From Palleronia abyssalis (GTDB taxonomy: Bacteria; Pseudomonadota; Alphaproteobacteria; Rhodobacterales; Rhodobacteraceae): a stretch of 64,000 nt of DNA. The notes beneath the pieces were generated by a model. That model searched no databases and had not been told where the DNA came from. It saw nothing but the letters and a program-made list of their open reading frames with translations. Both the position numbers and the translations under genes were made by a program. Location of the stretch: contig NZ_ONZF01000002.1 in NCBI RefSeq assembly GCF_900302445.1, positions 1-64,000 of the forward strand, read 5' to 3'. Below, in pieces: positions 25,382 through 35,447 of this stretch; the stretch's first letter is position 1, and every line of letters starts with the position of its first letter.

Positions 25382-26533
25382 ATGGATGTGGATGCGCTTG
25401 TGATCGGGTCCGGGCCCGCGGGGCTGATGGCGGCAGAGATGCTGGGGGCGGCCGGGCACAGCGTGCTGGTGGCCGATCGCATGCCATCGCCCGCGCGCAA
25501 GTTCCTGATGGCAGGCAAGTCAGGGCTGAACCTGACCAAGGTCGAGGACGCGGCGCAATTCGCGGCGGCCTATGGCGCAGGCTCGGGGTCGGTCCCCGCG
25601 CTGGTCCGCGATTTCGGGGCGGATGCGGTGCGCGACTGGGCGCATGGGCTGGGCCAGCCAACCTTTACGGGATCGACGGGGAGGGTGTTTCCGGAAGCGA
25701 TGAAGGCATCGCCCCTTCTGCGGGCGTGGCTGACACGGCTGGACGGGTATGGCGTCTCGCTGATGACGCGGTGGCGCTGGGTCGGCGGAACGACGTTCGA
25801 CACGCCCGAGGGCGCGGTGACGGTCGGCGCACGGGCCACGGTGCTGGCGATGGGCGGCGCAAGCTGGCGGCGGCTGGGATCGGACGGGGCCTGGGCCGAC
25901 GTTCTGGCGGATGAGGGATTGCCGGTGGCCCCCTTCGCCCCGGCAAATGCGGGGCTGTCGGTTGACTGGTCATCGCACATGACGCGGCATTTCGGGCAGC
26001 CGGTAAAGAACAGCGCGCTGGTGGTCGGCGGAACGACACAGCGGGGGGAGTTCGTGGTATCCGAGCGCGGGCTGGAAGGCGGGGGCATCTATGCCGTCAG
26101 CCGTGCGGTGCGCGAAGGGGGCGCGCTGGCGCTGGACCTCAAGCCCGACCTGGGCGTCGACGCGCTGCGCGCCCGGCTTTCCGCCGCGAAAGGATCGCTG
26201 TCGAACCGGCTGCGCAAGCTGAAGCTGGACCCCGTGCAGACCGCCCTTCTGCGCGAGTTCGCACGCCCCCTACCCGACGATCTTGCGCCCGCGATCAAGC
26301 ACCTGCCTGTGCCACACGATGGGTTGCGCCCGCTGGACGAGGCGATCTCGACCGCCGGGGGCCTGCGGTGGGCCGCGCTGGACGAGCGCCTGATGCTGAA
26401 GGACCGCCCCGGCACCTTCGCCTGCGGCGAGATGCTGGATTGGGAGGCGCCGACGGGCGGCTATCTTCTGACCGCATGCCTGGCCACGGGACGTCACGCC
26501 GGGCTGTCGGCCGCGCGCTGGCTGGACCGCTAG
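25382..26533 (+). CDS. BaiN/HI0933-type flavoprotein (TIGR03862-like)
   Basis: 383 residues from [21 protein letters not shown], an N-terminal FAD dinucleotide fold. Other markers: [15 protein letters not shown] and the C-terminal [30 protein letters not shown], typical of the HI0933 family. Predicted NAD(P)/FAD oxidoreductase; substrate unknown. Divergent from the ABC transporter. Its stop overlaps the convergent MFS stop (26530-26533). Confidence 0.9.
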   Translation: MDVDALVIGSGPAGLMAAEMLGAAGHSVLVADRMPSPARKFLMAGKSGLNLTKVEDAAQFAAAYGAGSGSVPALVRDFGADAVRDWAHGLGQPTFTGSTGRVFPEAMKASPLLRAWLTRLDGYGVSLMTRWRWVGGTTFDTPEGAVTVGARATVLAMGGASWRRLGSDGAWADVLADEGLPVAPFAPANAGLSVDWSSHMTRHFGQPVKNSALVVGGTTQRGEFVVSERGLEGGGIYAVSRAVREGGALALDLKPDLGVDALRARLSAAKGSLSNRLRKLKLDPVQTALLREFARPLPDDLAPAIKHLPVPHDGLRPLDEAISTAGGLRWAALDERLMLKDRPGTFACGEMLDWEAPTGGYLLTACLATGRHAGLSAARWLDR

Positions 26534-27762
26534 GCCGGCAACGGCGCGCGGGTTTCTCTGATGGGCAGGTGCACGATGGCAGAGAAGGCGCCGACGCCCA
26601 CGCCGACCCACCAGACGGCCGTGTAGGTGCCGTAGATGTCGTAAAGTTCGCCCCCCAGCCAGACACCCATGAAGCTGCCCAACTGGTGGCTGAAGAAGAC
26701 GACCCCATACAGCGTACCCATGTAGCGCAGCCCGTAGAGGTGACCGACCAGCCCCGCCGTCAGCGGCACCGTGGCCAGCCACAAAGCCCCCATCAGGACA
26801 GAGAAGACCAGCACCGATCCGGGCGTGATCGGCAAGCTGATGAAGGTGGCGGCGATGATCGTCCGGGCGAAGTAGATGCCCGCCAGAAGGTTCTTGCGCG
26901 GGAACAGGTTGCCCAGCCAGCCCGCGATCAGCGTGCCGCCGATATTGGACAGGCCGATCACCCCGATGGCAACGGCGCCCAACGCGGCCGTATCGCTGAC
27001 CCCGATGGCGGCCAGCGTGCCCGTGGGTTCTATCGCAGCGCACATCTCGGTCACGAGGGCGGGGAAATGCGCGGTGATGAAGCCCAGTTGATACCCGCAG
27101 GAAAAGAAGCCGACGAAGATCAGCGTATAGGACGGGTCGCGGAAGGCACGGGAGAGGAGTTCGCCCATCGTTTCTTCGATCTCGACCGACTGCTTGGCGG
27201 GCGCGCGCATCATCGGCAGCACCAGAAGCGAGGCGAGGACGGCGCCCGCGAAGATGATGAACACCATCTCCCAGCCGACGACGCCCAGAAGCGCCTCGGC
27301 CACCGGGGGGCCGATCACCTGCCCCCCCGAGCCTGCCGCCGTAGCGATGGCCAGGGCCATCGACCGACGCTGATCCGAGGCGGCGCGGCCCACGACCGCA
27401 AGGATCACGCCGAAGCCGGTGCCTGCAACGCCGAAGCCCACCAGAACCTCCAGCGCCTGCATCCCTAAAGGAGATGTGGCGAAGGCCGTCAGGACAAGCC
27501 CGGCAGCATACATCACGGCACCAAGGACGATGGCCTTGCGGTCCCCGAACCGCTCGGCGAAGGCGGCGAAGATCGGCTGGCCGATCCCCCAGGCGAGGTT
27601 CTGGATCGCGATGGCCAGACTGAACTCGGACCGAGGCCAGCCGAACTCGGCCCCGATGGGGATCTGGAAGACCCCGAAGCTGGCGCGGACGGCGAAGCTG
27701 ACGAGGATCACGATGGACCCGGCGATCAGGACCGGCGTGACAAGGGGGGTGCGTGACTGCAT
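26530..27762 (-). CDS. Major facilitator superfamily transporter
   Basis: 410 residues from MQSRTPLVTPVLIAG, about twelve membrane helices with a hydrophilic central loop (RAPAKQSVEIEETMGELL). It resembles the monocarboxylate/oxalate-formate-type MFS. ATG 27762 is chosen because GGAGAG lies 5 nt upstream; an alternative start is 27780. Divergent from serB. Substrate unknown. Confidence 0.9.
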   Translation of the reverse strand: MQSRTPLVTPVLIAGSIVILVSFAVRASFGVFQIPIGAEFGWPRSEFSLAIAIQNLAWGIGQPIFAAFAERFGDRKAIVLGAVMYAAGLVLTAFATSPLGMQALEVLVGFGVAGTGFGVILAVVGRAASDQRRSMALAIATAAGSGGQVIGPPVAEALLGVVGWEMVFIIFAGAVLASLLVLPMMRAPAKQSVEIEETMGELLSRAFRDPSYTLIFVGFFSCGYQLGFITAHFPALVTEMCAAIEPTGTLAAIGVSDTAALGAVAIGVIGLSNIGGTLIAGWLGNLFPRKNLLAGIYFARTIIAATFISLPITPGSVLVFSVLMGALWLATVPLTAGLVGHLYGLRYMGTLYGVVFFSHQLGSFMGVWLGGELYDIYGTYTAVWWVGVGVGAFSAIVHLPIRETRAPLPA

Positions 27763-27869
27763 CTGGACTCTCCGTTGCATCACTTTCCCGCGAACGGGGT
27801 CCGAAGCAACCCCTCGCGCGGCGGTCCGGCTTGGGCTATGCGGCCGGGGAACGTCCCGGAGGCCCGCCC

Positions 27870-28736
27870 ATGCATGTCGCAACCCTGATCGCCCAATCGC
27901 TGGACCCCGCCTTCGTCGAGGCGTTGCGCAATGCCTGGGGCGGCGGCGACGCGGTCTGGCTGGACCCCGCCAGAGCGGCCGAGTTCACGCTTGAGGCGGT
28001 GCCCGAAAACCGGTGGGAGGTCTGGGCCGAAGCGCAGAAGATGGGGATCGACCTTTGCGTTCAACCGGCCGAGGGGCGGCGGAAGGGGATCCTGATCGCC
28101 GACATGGACAGCACCATGATCGGTCAGGAATGCATCGACGAGTTGGCCGACATGGCAGGCGTCGGCGCGCGCGTGAAAGAGATCACAGCCCGTGCCATGA
28201 ACGGCGAGCTGGATTTCGAAGGCGCGCTGCGCGAGCGGGTGGGCCTTCTGGAGGGCCTGCCCGTCGACGTGATCGAGCAGGTCTGGGCCGAGCGGATCAC
28301 CCTGACCCCCGGCGGCCCCGAGCTGATCGGAACGATGCGGGCCAATGGGGGATATTGCGCCCTGGTCTCGGGCGGGTTCACGCAGTTCACCCAGCGCGTT
28401 GCGGACCGGCTGGGGTTCGACCTGCATCGCGCGAACACTCTGATCGAGGACCGCGGGGCGCTGACCGGCCGTGTGGCCGACCCGATCCTGGGCCGTGAGG
28501 CGAAGGTTGCCGCGTTGCGAGAGATCTGTGCGGCGCGGGGGATCGGGCTGGACCGGGCGATGGCCGTCGGGGACGGCGCGAACGATCTGGGGATGCTGCA
28601 ACTGGCCGGCGCCGGTGTCGCGCTGCACGCCAAGCCGGCGGTCGCCGCCGAGGTTGATCTGCGGATCAACCACGGCGATCTGACCGCACTTCTGTTCCTA
28701 CAGGGATATTCGCTGGACGAGTTCGCCCCGGCCTGA
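27870..28736 (+). CDS. serB: Phosphoserine phosphatase SerB
   Basis: 288 residues. HAD phosphatase catalysing the last step of serine synthesis. Motif I DMDSTMIGQECIDELA (nucleophile and acid/base Asp), motif II SGGFTQF and motif IV GDGANDLGML are all intact. An N-terminal ~75-residue domain of unknown function precedes it, as in other alphaproteobacterial SerB. The start is fixed by GGAGG 7 nt upstream of ATG 27870. Confidence 0.96.
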   Translation: MHVATLIAQSLDPAFVEALRNAWGGGDAVWLDPARAAEFTLEAVPENRWEVWAEAQKMGIDLCVQPAEGRRKGILIADMDSTMIGQECIDELADMAGVGARVKEITARAMNGELDFEGALRERVGLLEGLPVDVIEQVWAERITLTPGGPELIGTMRANGGYCALVSGGFTQFTQRVADRLGFDLHRANTLIEDRGALTGRVADPILGREAKVAALREICAARGIGLDRAMAVGDGANDLGMLQLAGAGVALHAKPAVAAEVDLRINHGDLTALLFLQGYSLDEFAPA

Positions 28737-28802
28737 GGGTCCGCGGGGGGCCCTGACGGCGGGATGTGGGTATTTTTCCAAGGGTGAAATGGCCGGCGCG
28801 GG

Positions 28803-29783
28803 TCAGCAGAAGCCGGGGGCGGCGCGGGTTAGGCCAACCTCGACCCCCGCGCGGTTCAGGATCGGGGCATCGAGGACCGATGCGACGGCGGAGTCCGTCT
28901 TGTCGAGGATGCCGAGGCGGACCAGCAGGGCGGCCATGGCGGTGTCGGCCGCGCGGACTGCGCCATCGGTGATCTTGAGCGCGACGCCCAGCTTCCGTTC
29001 GTGCAGAATCGCGACATAGACGCCTTCGGCGCCGACCTTGACGGCGGCGCGGCCTTTCGCCGCCTCCATGAAGCGGGTGGTTGTCTTGCCGTCGCCGGCC
29101 ACGAGGAAGGGATGGGCCATCATCGCCTCGCGCAGGGCGACCATGGCGTCCGATCGCGCATCGCCGCCGGTGGCCGCGGCGAACCGGGCCATGGCGCGGG
29201 CAAGACCCGTGACCGTGGTCGCGAAGTTCGGCGCCGCGCAGCCGTCGATGCCGAAGCAGGGGCTGTCTTCGCCCGTCACGTCCACGAACGTCTGTCGGAC
29301 CGCCTTCTGGACCGGACCGTCGGGATCGACATAGACGCCCCCGGCGCCGAGGTGTCGGTGGAAGGTCAGAAAGCCGGTATGCTTGCCGGAGCACTGGTTG
29401 TGGGCCTGGCACGGCGTCTCGCCCGCGCGGATCATCGCGTGCTTCAGGCCGCGGTCGCGCGGCGCTTCGTTTCCGCAGACCAGATCGCCGTCGCCGCAGC
29501 CGATGTCCGACAGCCAAGCGCGCACCGCCTCGGTATGGACGACGGCGCCTTCATGCGACGCGCAGGCCAGCGCCAGGCGTTCGGGCGGCAGTTTTACGCC
29601 GGCCTCGACCATCGGAAGCGCCTGGAGCATCTTGCACGAGGACCGCGGGAAGATCACCGCGTCCGGGTCGCCCCAGGCTTCGACGACCTCTCCGGAGGCG
29701 TCGCAGACCACGGCGTGGCCCGCGTGAACCGATTCCAGAAGGGGGCCGCGCCAGAGTTCGACCAGGGGGTGCGCTTGCGTCAT
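28803..29783 (-). CDS. L-asparaginase II family protein
   Basis: 326 residues from MTQAHPLVELWRGPLLES. It matches the asparaginase II family (FPRSSCKMLQALPMVEAG, LACASHEGAVVHTEAVRAWL, NQCSGKHTGFL), related to Rhizobium etli AnsA rather than to E. coli asparaginases. Predicted to hydrolyse asparagine to aspartate and ammonia in the cytoplasm. The start is supported by GAGAGGA upstream. Confidence 0.92.
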   Translation of the reverse strand: MTQAHPLVELWRGPLLESVHAGHAVVCDASGEVVEAWGDPDAVIFPRSSCKMLQALPMVEAGVKLPPERLALACASHEGAVVHTEAVRAWLSDIGCGDGDLVCGNEAPRDRGLKHAMIRAGETPCQAHNQCSGKHTGFLTFHRHLGAGGVYVDPDGPVQKAVRQTFVDVTGEDSPCFGIDGCAAPNFATTVTGLARAMARFAAATGGDARSDAMVALREAMMAHPFLVAGDGKTTTRFMEAAKGRAAVKVGAEGVYVAILHERKLGVALKITDGAVRAADTAMAALLVRLGILDKTDSAVASVLDAPILNRAGVEVGLTRAAPGFC

Positions 29784-29957
29784 CTCACGTCCTCTCACAG
29801 AGCGGCGATTTTTCGCCGCAAGGGCTTTCAAGAATTGCCCATTTCCAGTTAAGGTCGCACCGCTTGACAGGAATTGGAACCGGCATCGCCGTCGCCCCGG
29901 CAAGAGGGTGAACATCGCCGGCAGAGGCAGAGACGAGCTGGAGGCTCAGGAAAACGC

Positions 29958-30485
29958 ATGAAAGCACTTCTCGGATCGGTCACGGCCCTTGCGCTGACCC
30001 TTTCCGCGCCCATGGTGGCGCAGGCTCAGGACGAAAGCACCAACAGGGTCGCCGTCGAAACGGCATGGAGCGTCTTCGTCGAGGATGACCCGCAAGAATG
30101 CTGGAGCGTGTCCAGCCCGACCAACACCGTCAACACCCGCGGTGGACAGGTCGTGTCGGTGCGTCGGGGCGACATCCTGCTGTTCGTTACATTCCGGCCC
30201 GGATCGGACGTGAACGGCGAAGTATCGTTCACCGGAGGCTATCCCTTCGCCGACGGGTCGACCGTGTCGCTGGAAATCGGCGGCACCACGTTCGAACTGT
30301 TCTCGGAAGGGGAATGGGCGTGGCCCGCGAGCGCGTCGGACGACAGCCAGATCGTCGAGGCGATGAAGCGCGGCACCGATGCCACGCTGACGGCGCGATC
30401 CTCGCGCGGGACGCAGACGCAGGACACGTTCTCGCTGTTCGGGTTCACCGCGGCGCTGGACGAGGCACGCGGCCGCTGCAACTGA
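29958..30485 (+). CDS. Invasion-associated locus B (IalB)-like secreted protein
   Basis: 175 residues with a clear Sec signal (MKALLGSVTALALTLSAPMVAQAQ). The mature part matches the IalB family: WSVFVEDDPQECWSVSSPTN, GDILLFVTFRPGSDVNGEVSFTGGYPF and MKRGTDATLTARSSRGTQTQDTFSLFGFTAAL. Two Cys, in the ECW block and near the C-terminus (GRCN), could form a disulfide. Role in free-living bacteria unknown. AGGAAAACGC precedes ATG. Followed by a strong terminator. Confidence 0.88.
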   Translation: MKALLGSVTALALTLSAPMVAQAQDESTNRVAVETAWSVFVEDDPQECWSVSSPTNTVNTRGGQVVSVRRGDILLFVTFRPGSDVNGEVSFTGGYPFADGSTVSLEIGGTTFELFSEGEWAWPASASDDSQIVEAMKRGTDATLTARSSRGTQTQDTFSLFGFTAALDEARGRCN

Positions 30486-30513
30486 CCCCGCGCTGAAGGC
30501 GTAGGAAGAAACG

Positions 30514-30541
30514 GGCGGCCCCGAAACGGGCCGCCTTTCGT
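30514..30541 (+). terminator. Rho-independent terminator after the IalB-like gene
   Basis: Perfect 8-bp stem GGCGGCCC / GGGCCGCC (30514-30521 with 30528-30535), a CGAAAC loop, then TTTCGTCTT. It separates the ialB-like gene from rlmN. Confidence 0.8.
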
Positions 30542-30617
30542 CTTGGCGGCCCGGGGTTTATTCGCCCCCGCCGATCCCTTATATCGCGTCTATTCCGCAT
30601 GACCCCGAGGTAATCCG

Positions 30618-31802
30618 ATGTCCGCGCCCCAGACGCCGATCACACAAGACGTGCTGACCCTGCCCCGTAAGGGCGAGGAGGAGGGCAAGCGCAACCTCGT
30701 CGGGCTGACCAGGGACCAGATGCGAGAGGCGCTGATCGCCATCGGCACGCCCGAAAAGCAGGCGAAGATGCGCGTGGGCCAGGTCTGGGCGTGGATTTAC
30801 CAGCGCGGCGTGCGCGACTTTGCCGAGATGACGAACCTTGCCAAGGCATATCGCGCGCAGCTGGACGAGCACTTCGTCATCCGCGTCCCCGAGATCGTGA
30901 CCAAGGCCGTCTCCGAGGACGGCACGCGCAAGTATCTGCTGCGCATCGCAGGCGGGCATGAGGTCGAGGCCGTCTATATCCCCGAGGAATCGCGCGGGAC
31001 CCTGTGCATCTCGTCCCAGGTGGGGTGCACGCTGACCTGTTCCTTCTGTCACACCGGCACCCAGCGGTTGGTGCGCAACCTGACCGCCGGCGAGATCGTC
31101 GGCCAGATCCTGGTCGCGCGCGACGATCTGGGCGAATGGCCCGAGCCGGGGCGCAATCCCCATGACGAAACCCGGCTTCTGTCGAACATCGTCCTGATGG
31201 GCATGGGCGAGCCGCTTTATAATTTCGACAACGTCCGCGACGGGATGAAGATCGCGATGGACCCCGAGGGGATCAGCCTGTCGCGTCGCCGCATCACGCT
31301 GTCCACCAGTGGCGTCGTCCCGATGATCGCCCGCACCGCCGAAGAGATCGGCTGCCTGCTGGCCGTATCCTTCCACGCCACGACCGACGAGGTGCGCGAC
31401 ACGCTGGTCCCGATCAACAAACGCTGGAACATCGAGGCGCTGCTGGGCGCGCTGAAGGACTATCCGCGGCTGTCGAACTCGGAACGGATCACGTTTGAAT
31501 ACGTGATGCTCAAGGGCGTGAACGATAGTGATGAGGATGCACACCGGCTGGTAGAGTTGATCCGGGGCATCCCCGCAAAGATCAACCTGATCCCGTTCAA
31601 CCCATGGCCCGGTGCGCCCTATGACAGGTCGTCCAACAACCGCATCCGCGCCTTTGCCGACATCATCTACAAGGCGGGCTATGCCAGCCCGATCCGCACG
31701 CCAAGGGGCGAGGATATCATGGCCGCTTGCGGGCAGCTCAAGTCCGAGACCGAGCGCGAGCGCAAGTCGAAGCGCCAGATCGAGGCCGAGGCCCGCGCCT
31801 GA
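30618..31802 (+). CDS. rlmN: Dual-specificity 23S rRNA/tRNA adenine-C2 methyltransferase RlmN
   Basis: 394 residues. Radical SAM enzyme that methylates C2 of A2503 in 23S rRNA and A37 in tRNAs. The cluster motif is [13 protein letters not shown]. The other catalytic Cys is in DIMAACGQL near the C-terminus. Also present are [13 protein letters not shown] and [20 protein letters not shown]. Full length. Confidence 0.97.
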   Translation: MSAPQTPITQDVLTLPRKGEEEGKRNLVGLTRDQMREALIAIGTPEKQAKMRVGQVWAWIYQRGVRDFAEMTNLAKAYRAQLDEHFVIRVPEIVTKAVSEDGTRKYLLRIAGGHEVEAVYIPEESRGTLCISSQVGCTLTCSFCHTGTQRLVRNLTAGEIVGQILVARDDLGEWPEPGRNPHDETRLLSNIVLMGMGEPLYNFDNVRDGMKIAMDPEGISLSRRRITLSTSGVVPMIARTAEEIGCLLAVSFHATTDEVRDTLVPINKRWNIEALLGALKDYPRLSNSERITFEYVMLKGVNDSDEDAHRLVELIRGIPAKINLIPFNPWPGAPYDRSSNNRIRAFADIIYKAGYASPIRTPRGEDIMAACGQLKSETERERKSKRQIEAEARA

Positions 31803-31875
31803 CCGGCATCGGACCGCGTTTGACCCAAGGTCAAACCGGGTCTGACCGTCGATCCATTCTGCAAGGGTGGATCGC

Positions 31876-32441
31876 ATGGAGAAACTGGTCAGGCGCAGTG
31901 CCGCTTTGGCAGATCTCCTGTTTCTCGGGCTTGTCGTGTATCTCGGAGCGCTTCAACTGACCGGGAACTTCCACGTCGTCAGTCCCGATACGGTGTTCCG
32001 ATCTGTCCAGCTTGACGGTCAGGCACTTATCCGGTGGATCCGCAAGAACGGGATCGCCAGCGTTCTGAACCTGAGGGGCGACAACACCGGCACCGATTGG
32101 CACGAGGCCGAACTGGCCGTGACGGACCGCCTTGGGATCCAGCATATCGATTTTCGCATGTCGGCCAGTCCGAACTGGAACAGCCCGAAATCGAGCGGCT
32201 GTTGCAGGTCATTCGCGACGCGCCGAAGCCCCTTCTGATCCACTGCCGGGGTGGAGCCGACCGCACCGGCCTTACCTGCGCGCTGTATGTCGCGGGCATC
32301 GACGGCCGCGGAGAGGACGCTGCCGAAGCGCAGCTTTCGATCTCGTACGGGCATATCGGCATACCTTGGGTCAGCAAGGCATAGCCCATGAACGTCACGT
32401 GGGAGCGGATCGAGCCCTGGCTGGGGTTCCCCGGAAGCTAA
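31876..32441 (+). pseudogene. Decayed dual-specificity tyrosine phosphatase (frameshift plus amber)
   Basis: The first frame encodes MEKLVRRSAALADLLFLGLV, a membrane helix, then VVSPDTVFRSVQLDG and SVLNLRGDNTGTDWHEAE up to HIDFRMSAS. Homology then continues in the -1 frame (ELEQPEIERLLQVIRDAPKPLLIHCRGGADRTGL), which holds the intact active-site loop HCxxGxxRTG. That frame meets TAG at about 32382-32384, but the same frame resumes with PMNVTWERIEPWLGFPGS to a TAA at 32439-32441, as if a Trp codon had become amber. So one -1 shift near 32155-32170 and one nonsense change. A sequencing error could explain the first but less easily both. Confidence 0.75.
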
Positions 32442-32444
32442 CGA

Positions 32445-33296
32445 TCAAGCCGTGTCGGGGCGCCCAGGAACAGTCTCGCGCACCTCGCCGGCGCCGGGCC
32501 AATTCTCGATCGCGTGCAACGCCTCTTCGGCCGTTTCCACATAAGTGAAGAGATCGAGGTCCTGTTCGGCGATGGTGCCTGCCTCGGCCAGGGCGGCAAA
32601 GTTGACGACCTTGTCCCAGAACTCCTTCCCGAACAGCAGGATTGGGATTTTTTCCATCCGGCCGGTCTGGATCAGAGTCAGCGCCTCGAACAGCTCGTCC
32701 ATGGTGCCGAAGCCGCCGGGGAAGACGCAGATCGCCTTGGCGCGCATCAGGAAATGCATCTTGCGGATCGCGAAGTAGTGGAAGTTGAAGCACAGGCCAG
32801 GCGTGACGTACTCGTTCGGCGCCTGCTCGTGCGGCAGGACGATGTTCAGCCCAATGGATTGGCCGCCCGCATCCGCCGCGCCGCGATTGCCAGCCTCCAT
32901 CACGCCGGGGCCGCCGCCGGTGACCACGACGTTCTCGCGCCCGTAGGTTTGCATCGACTTTTCGGTCATGATCCGGGCGAAGCGGCGGGCCTGATCGTAA
33001 TAGACCGACAGGGCCCCCATGGCCGAACTGCGCGCGTCGTTGGGGTTTTCCATGATCCGCGCGCCGCCGAACATGACGATGGTCGATTCGATATTTTTCT
33101 CGGCCAGGATCATCTCGGGCTTCATCAGCTCGAGCTGCAGGCGCAACGGGCGCAGGTCCGGACTGCACAGGAAATCATCGTCCGCGAAGGCCAGCTTGTA
33201 GGCGGGCGCGCGGGTCTGCGGTGTGTCCGGCACGCCTTCCGCGGTGCGGCGGTCTGTCGGGGCGTCGCGGAACGGCGAGGCGGTGCGGTCGGTCAT
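32445..33296 (-). CDS. LOG family (TIGR00730) Rossmann-fold protein
   Basis: 283 residues from MTDRTASPFRDAPT; GGAGGACC lies just upstream. The lysine-decarboxylase-like/LOG motifs GGGPGVMEAGNRGA and FPGGFGTMDELFE are present. Family members hydrolyse cytokinin or nucleoside monophosphates to free base plus ribose-5-phosphate. This longer form has an extra N-terminal ~90 residues (YKLAFADDDFLCSPDLRPLRLQLELMKPE). Divergent from dapD. Confidence 0.9.
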   Translation of the reverse strand: MTDRTASPFRDAPTDRRTAEGVPDTPQTRAPAYKLAFADDDFLCSPDLRPLRLQLELMKPEMILAEKNIESTIVMFGGARIMENPNDARSSAMGALSVYYDQARRFARIMTEKSMQTYGRENVVVTGGGPGVMEAGNRGAADAGGQSIGLNIVLPHEQAPNEYVTPGLCFNFHYFAIRKMHFLMRAKAICVFPGGFGTMDELFEALTLIQTGRMEKIPILLFGKEFWDKVVNFAALAEAGTIAEQDLDLFTYVETAEEALHAIENWPGAGEVRETVPGRPDTA

Positions 33297-33375
33297 CGGG
33301 TCCTCCATTGCCGGGCGGACATAGCCGCCCTATAGCCTCGGGGCCAGAGCCACCGAACGAAAGGACCCGCGCCCA

Positions 33376-34212
33376 ATGTCCGCAGATCAGTCTCATGCCC
33401 AGCTGGAACCCGCCATCGAAGCCGCGTGGGACGCCCGCGCCGACATTACCCCTGCCACGGGGGGCGAAACGCGCGAGGCCATCGAAGCCACGCTGGAAGC
33501 GCTGGACAGGGGCGAGCTTCGGGTCGCCGAGAAGCGCGGATCGGATTGGCACGTGAACCAGTGGGCCAAGAAGGCGGTCCTGCTTGGCTTCCGCATCAAG
33601 GACATGGAGATCCATCCCGGCGGCCCGCAGGGCGGCGGCTGGTGGGACAAGGTCGACAGCAAGTTCGCCGGCTGGGGCGAGAACCGCTGGCGCGACGCCG
33701 GCTTCCGCGCCGTGCCGAACTGCGTTGTCCGCAAGTCCGCCTTCATCGCCAAGGGCGTCGTGCTGATGCCGTCCTTCGTGAACCTCGGCGCCTATGTGGA
33801 CGAGGGCACCATGGTCGACACCTGGGCCACCGTCGGGTCCTGCGCGCAGATCGGCAAGAACGTGCACCTGTCGGGCGGTGTCGGCATCGGCGGCGTGCTG
33901 GAGCCGTTGCAGGCCGATCCGACGATCATCGAGGACAACTGCTTCATCGGCGCCCGCTCCGAGGTGGTCGAGGGCTGCATCGTCCGCGAGGGATCGGTCC
34001 TGGGGATGGGCGTCTATATCGGCAAATCCACCAAGATCGTGGACCGCGAAACGGGCGAGGTCTTCATGGGCGAGGTGCCGCCATATTCGGTGGTCGTCTC
34101 GGGCTCGATGCCGACGAAAAACAACCTCAACCTCTACTGCGCGGTGATCGTGAAGCGCGTGGACGAGGGGACCCGCGCGAAGACTGCCATCAACGATCTT
34201 TTGCGCGACTGA
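33376..34212 (+). CDS. dapD: 2,3,4,5-tetrahydropyridine-2,6-dicarboxylate N-succinyltransferase
   Basis: 278 residues. Lysine/diaminopimelate pathway enzyme that succinylates tetrahydrodipicolinate. The C-terminal half is a left-handed beta-helix with hexapeptide repeats ([40 protein letters not shown]). The N-terminal domain has the expected [19 protein letters not shown]. dapE lies 2 kb and dapF 8 kb downstream on the same strand. Confidence 0.97.
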   Translation: MSADQSHAQLEPAIEAAWDARADITPATGGETREAIEATLEALDRGELRVAEKRGSDWHVNQWAKKAVLLGFRIKDMEIHPGGPQGGGWWDKVDSKFAGWGENRWRDAGFRAVPNCVVRKSAFIAKGVVLMPSFVNLGAYVDEGTMVDTWATVGSCAQIGKNVHLSGGVGIGGVLEPLQADPTIIEDNCFIGARSEVVEGCIVREGSVLGMGVYIGKSTKIVDRETGEVFMGEVPPYSVVVSGSMPTKNNLNLYCAVIVKRVDEGTRAKTAINDLLRD

Positions 34213-34272
34213 TCAGGTCGGGGGAAACCCGATCGCCTGCCACCCGTTGGCACGCGAAAGGGACCCTCCACC

Positions 34273-35304
34273 ATGATCGCACAACTTCCGCTGCTCTGGC
34301 TTCTGGTGGCGTTCTTCGCCGCCGGCGCCGCCGTCGTCTTCTCGTCCATCCGGGCCACGCGACTGGCCGACATCATCGCCGACCGGACCCGCATGGGCGA
34401 GGCGATGGCCGGCGGCATCATCCTGGGTGCCGCTACGTCGCTGGCCGGGGTGGTCGTGTCGACCGATGCCGCACTGGGAGGCGACGCGTCGTTCGCCTTC
34501 TCGAACGCGGTGGGCGGGATCGCGGCGCAGACGCTGTTCCTGGCGATCGCCGATACGCTGCATAAAAACGCCAACCTCGAACACGCGGCGGCCGAGCCGG
34601 CCAACCTGTTCCAGGCGGTCATGCTGATCATCCTTTTGTCCATGCCGCTGACCGCCATCGCGGGGCCGGACATCGCCTATTTCGGGGTGCACCCGATCTC
34701 GATCGTGCTGTTCCTGACCTACCTCTACGGGGTCAAGAAGTCCTCGAACGTGGCCGAGGATCCGATGTGGACCGCGGTGAAGACGTCCGACACCCGCGAG
34801 GACGAGCCCGAGGACGGGGACGAGCCGCAGAAATCCGCGTGGAAGCCGATCCGCGCCTTTATTATCCTTGTCGCGATCATGGGCGCGGGTGGTTATGTCA
34901 TCAGCCAGGTCGGCGGCAGCTTGATCGACCGGTTCGGGCTGGCCTCCAGCCTTGTGGGTTCGCTGATCACCGCGGTCGTCACATCGCTGCCGGAATTCGT
35001 GACCACGCTGGTGGCCGTGCGGCGCGGCGCGCTGCAACTGGCCGTGGGCGGGATCATCGGTGGTAACACGTTCGACACGCTGTTCCTGGTTCTGTCCGAC
35101 ATCGCCTATCGCGACGGGTCGATCTATCACGCCATCGGCACCACGGATCTGTACTGGCTGTCCACCGGCATCCTGATGACGGCTGTTCTTCTGGGCGGCC
35201 TGATCCTGCGCCAGCGGCAGGGGCCGGGTCGGATCGGGGTCGAAAGCGTTGCGATGATGGTCATCTACGGCACCGCAGTGGTCTTGCAGGTCCGAGGCGG
35301 CTGA
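34273..35304 (+). CDS. Sodium/calcium exchanger family membrane protein
   Basis: 343 residues, about ten membrane helices, with a hydrophilic charged loop (SDTREDEPEDGDEPQKSAWKP) in the middle. Alpha-repeat-like regions read GGIILGAATSLAGVVVSTDA with SNAVGGIAAQTLFLAIAD, and SLITAVVTSLPEFVTTL with GGIIGGNTFDTLFLVLSD. The first repeat departs from the usual TSxPE (TSLAG), so activity may differ from canonical CaCA exchangers. Possibly transcribed with dapD (60-bp gap). Confidence 0.85.
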   Translation: MIAQLPLLWLLVAFFAAGAAVVFSSIRATRLADIIADRTRMGEAMAGGIILGAATSLAGVVVSTDAALGGDASFAFSNAVGGIAAQTLFLAIADTLHKNANLEHAAAEPANLFQAVMLIILLSMPLTAIAGPDIAYFGVHPISIVLFLTYLYGVKKSSNVAEDPMWTAVKTSDTREDEPEDGDEPQKSAWKPIRAFIILVAIMGAGGYVISQVGGSLIDRFGLASSLVGSLITAVVTSLPEFVTTLVAVRRGALQLAVGGIIGGNTFDTLFLVLSDIAYRDGSIYHAIGTTDLYWLSTGILMTAVLLGGLILRQRQGPGRIGVESVAMMVIYGTAVVLQVRGG

Positions 35305-35447
35305 CGGCGCCAACTTGTCGCACGTGGCAGGAACCCGACGCCCGGGGCGCGTGTTGGGCGCACGGAAACTTGAATGCCGTCCCCGGTCGCAGATCGGACG
35401 TTTTGCATGGGCGAAACCCGGACGGCTTGAATCGAAGGGAATATGGA

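Noticed and set aside
29864-29869. Promoter of the IalB-like gene from TTGACA
   Set aside because: No acceptable -10 at the right distance (the hexamer 17 bp on is GC-rich).
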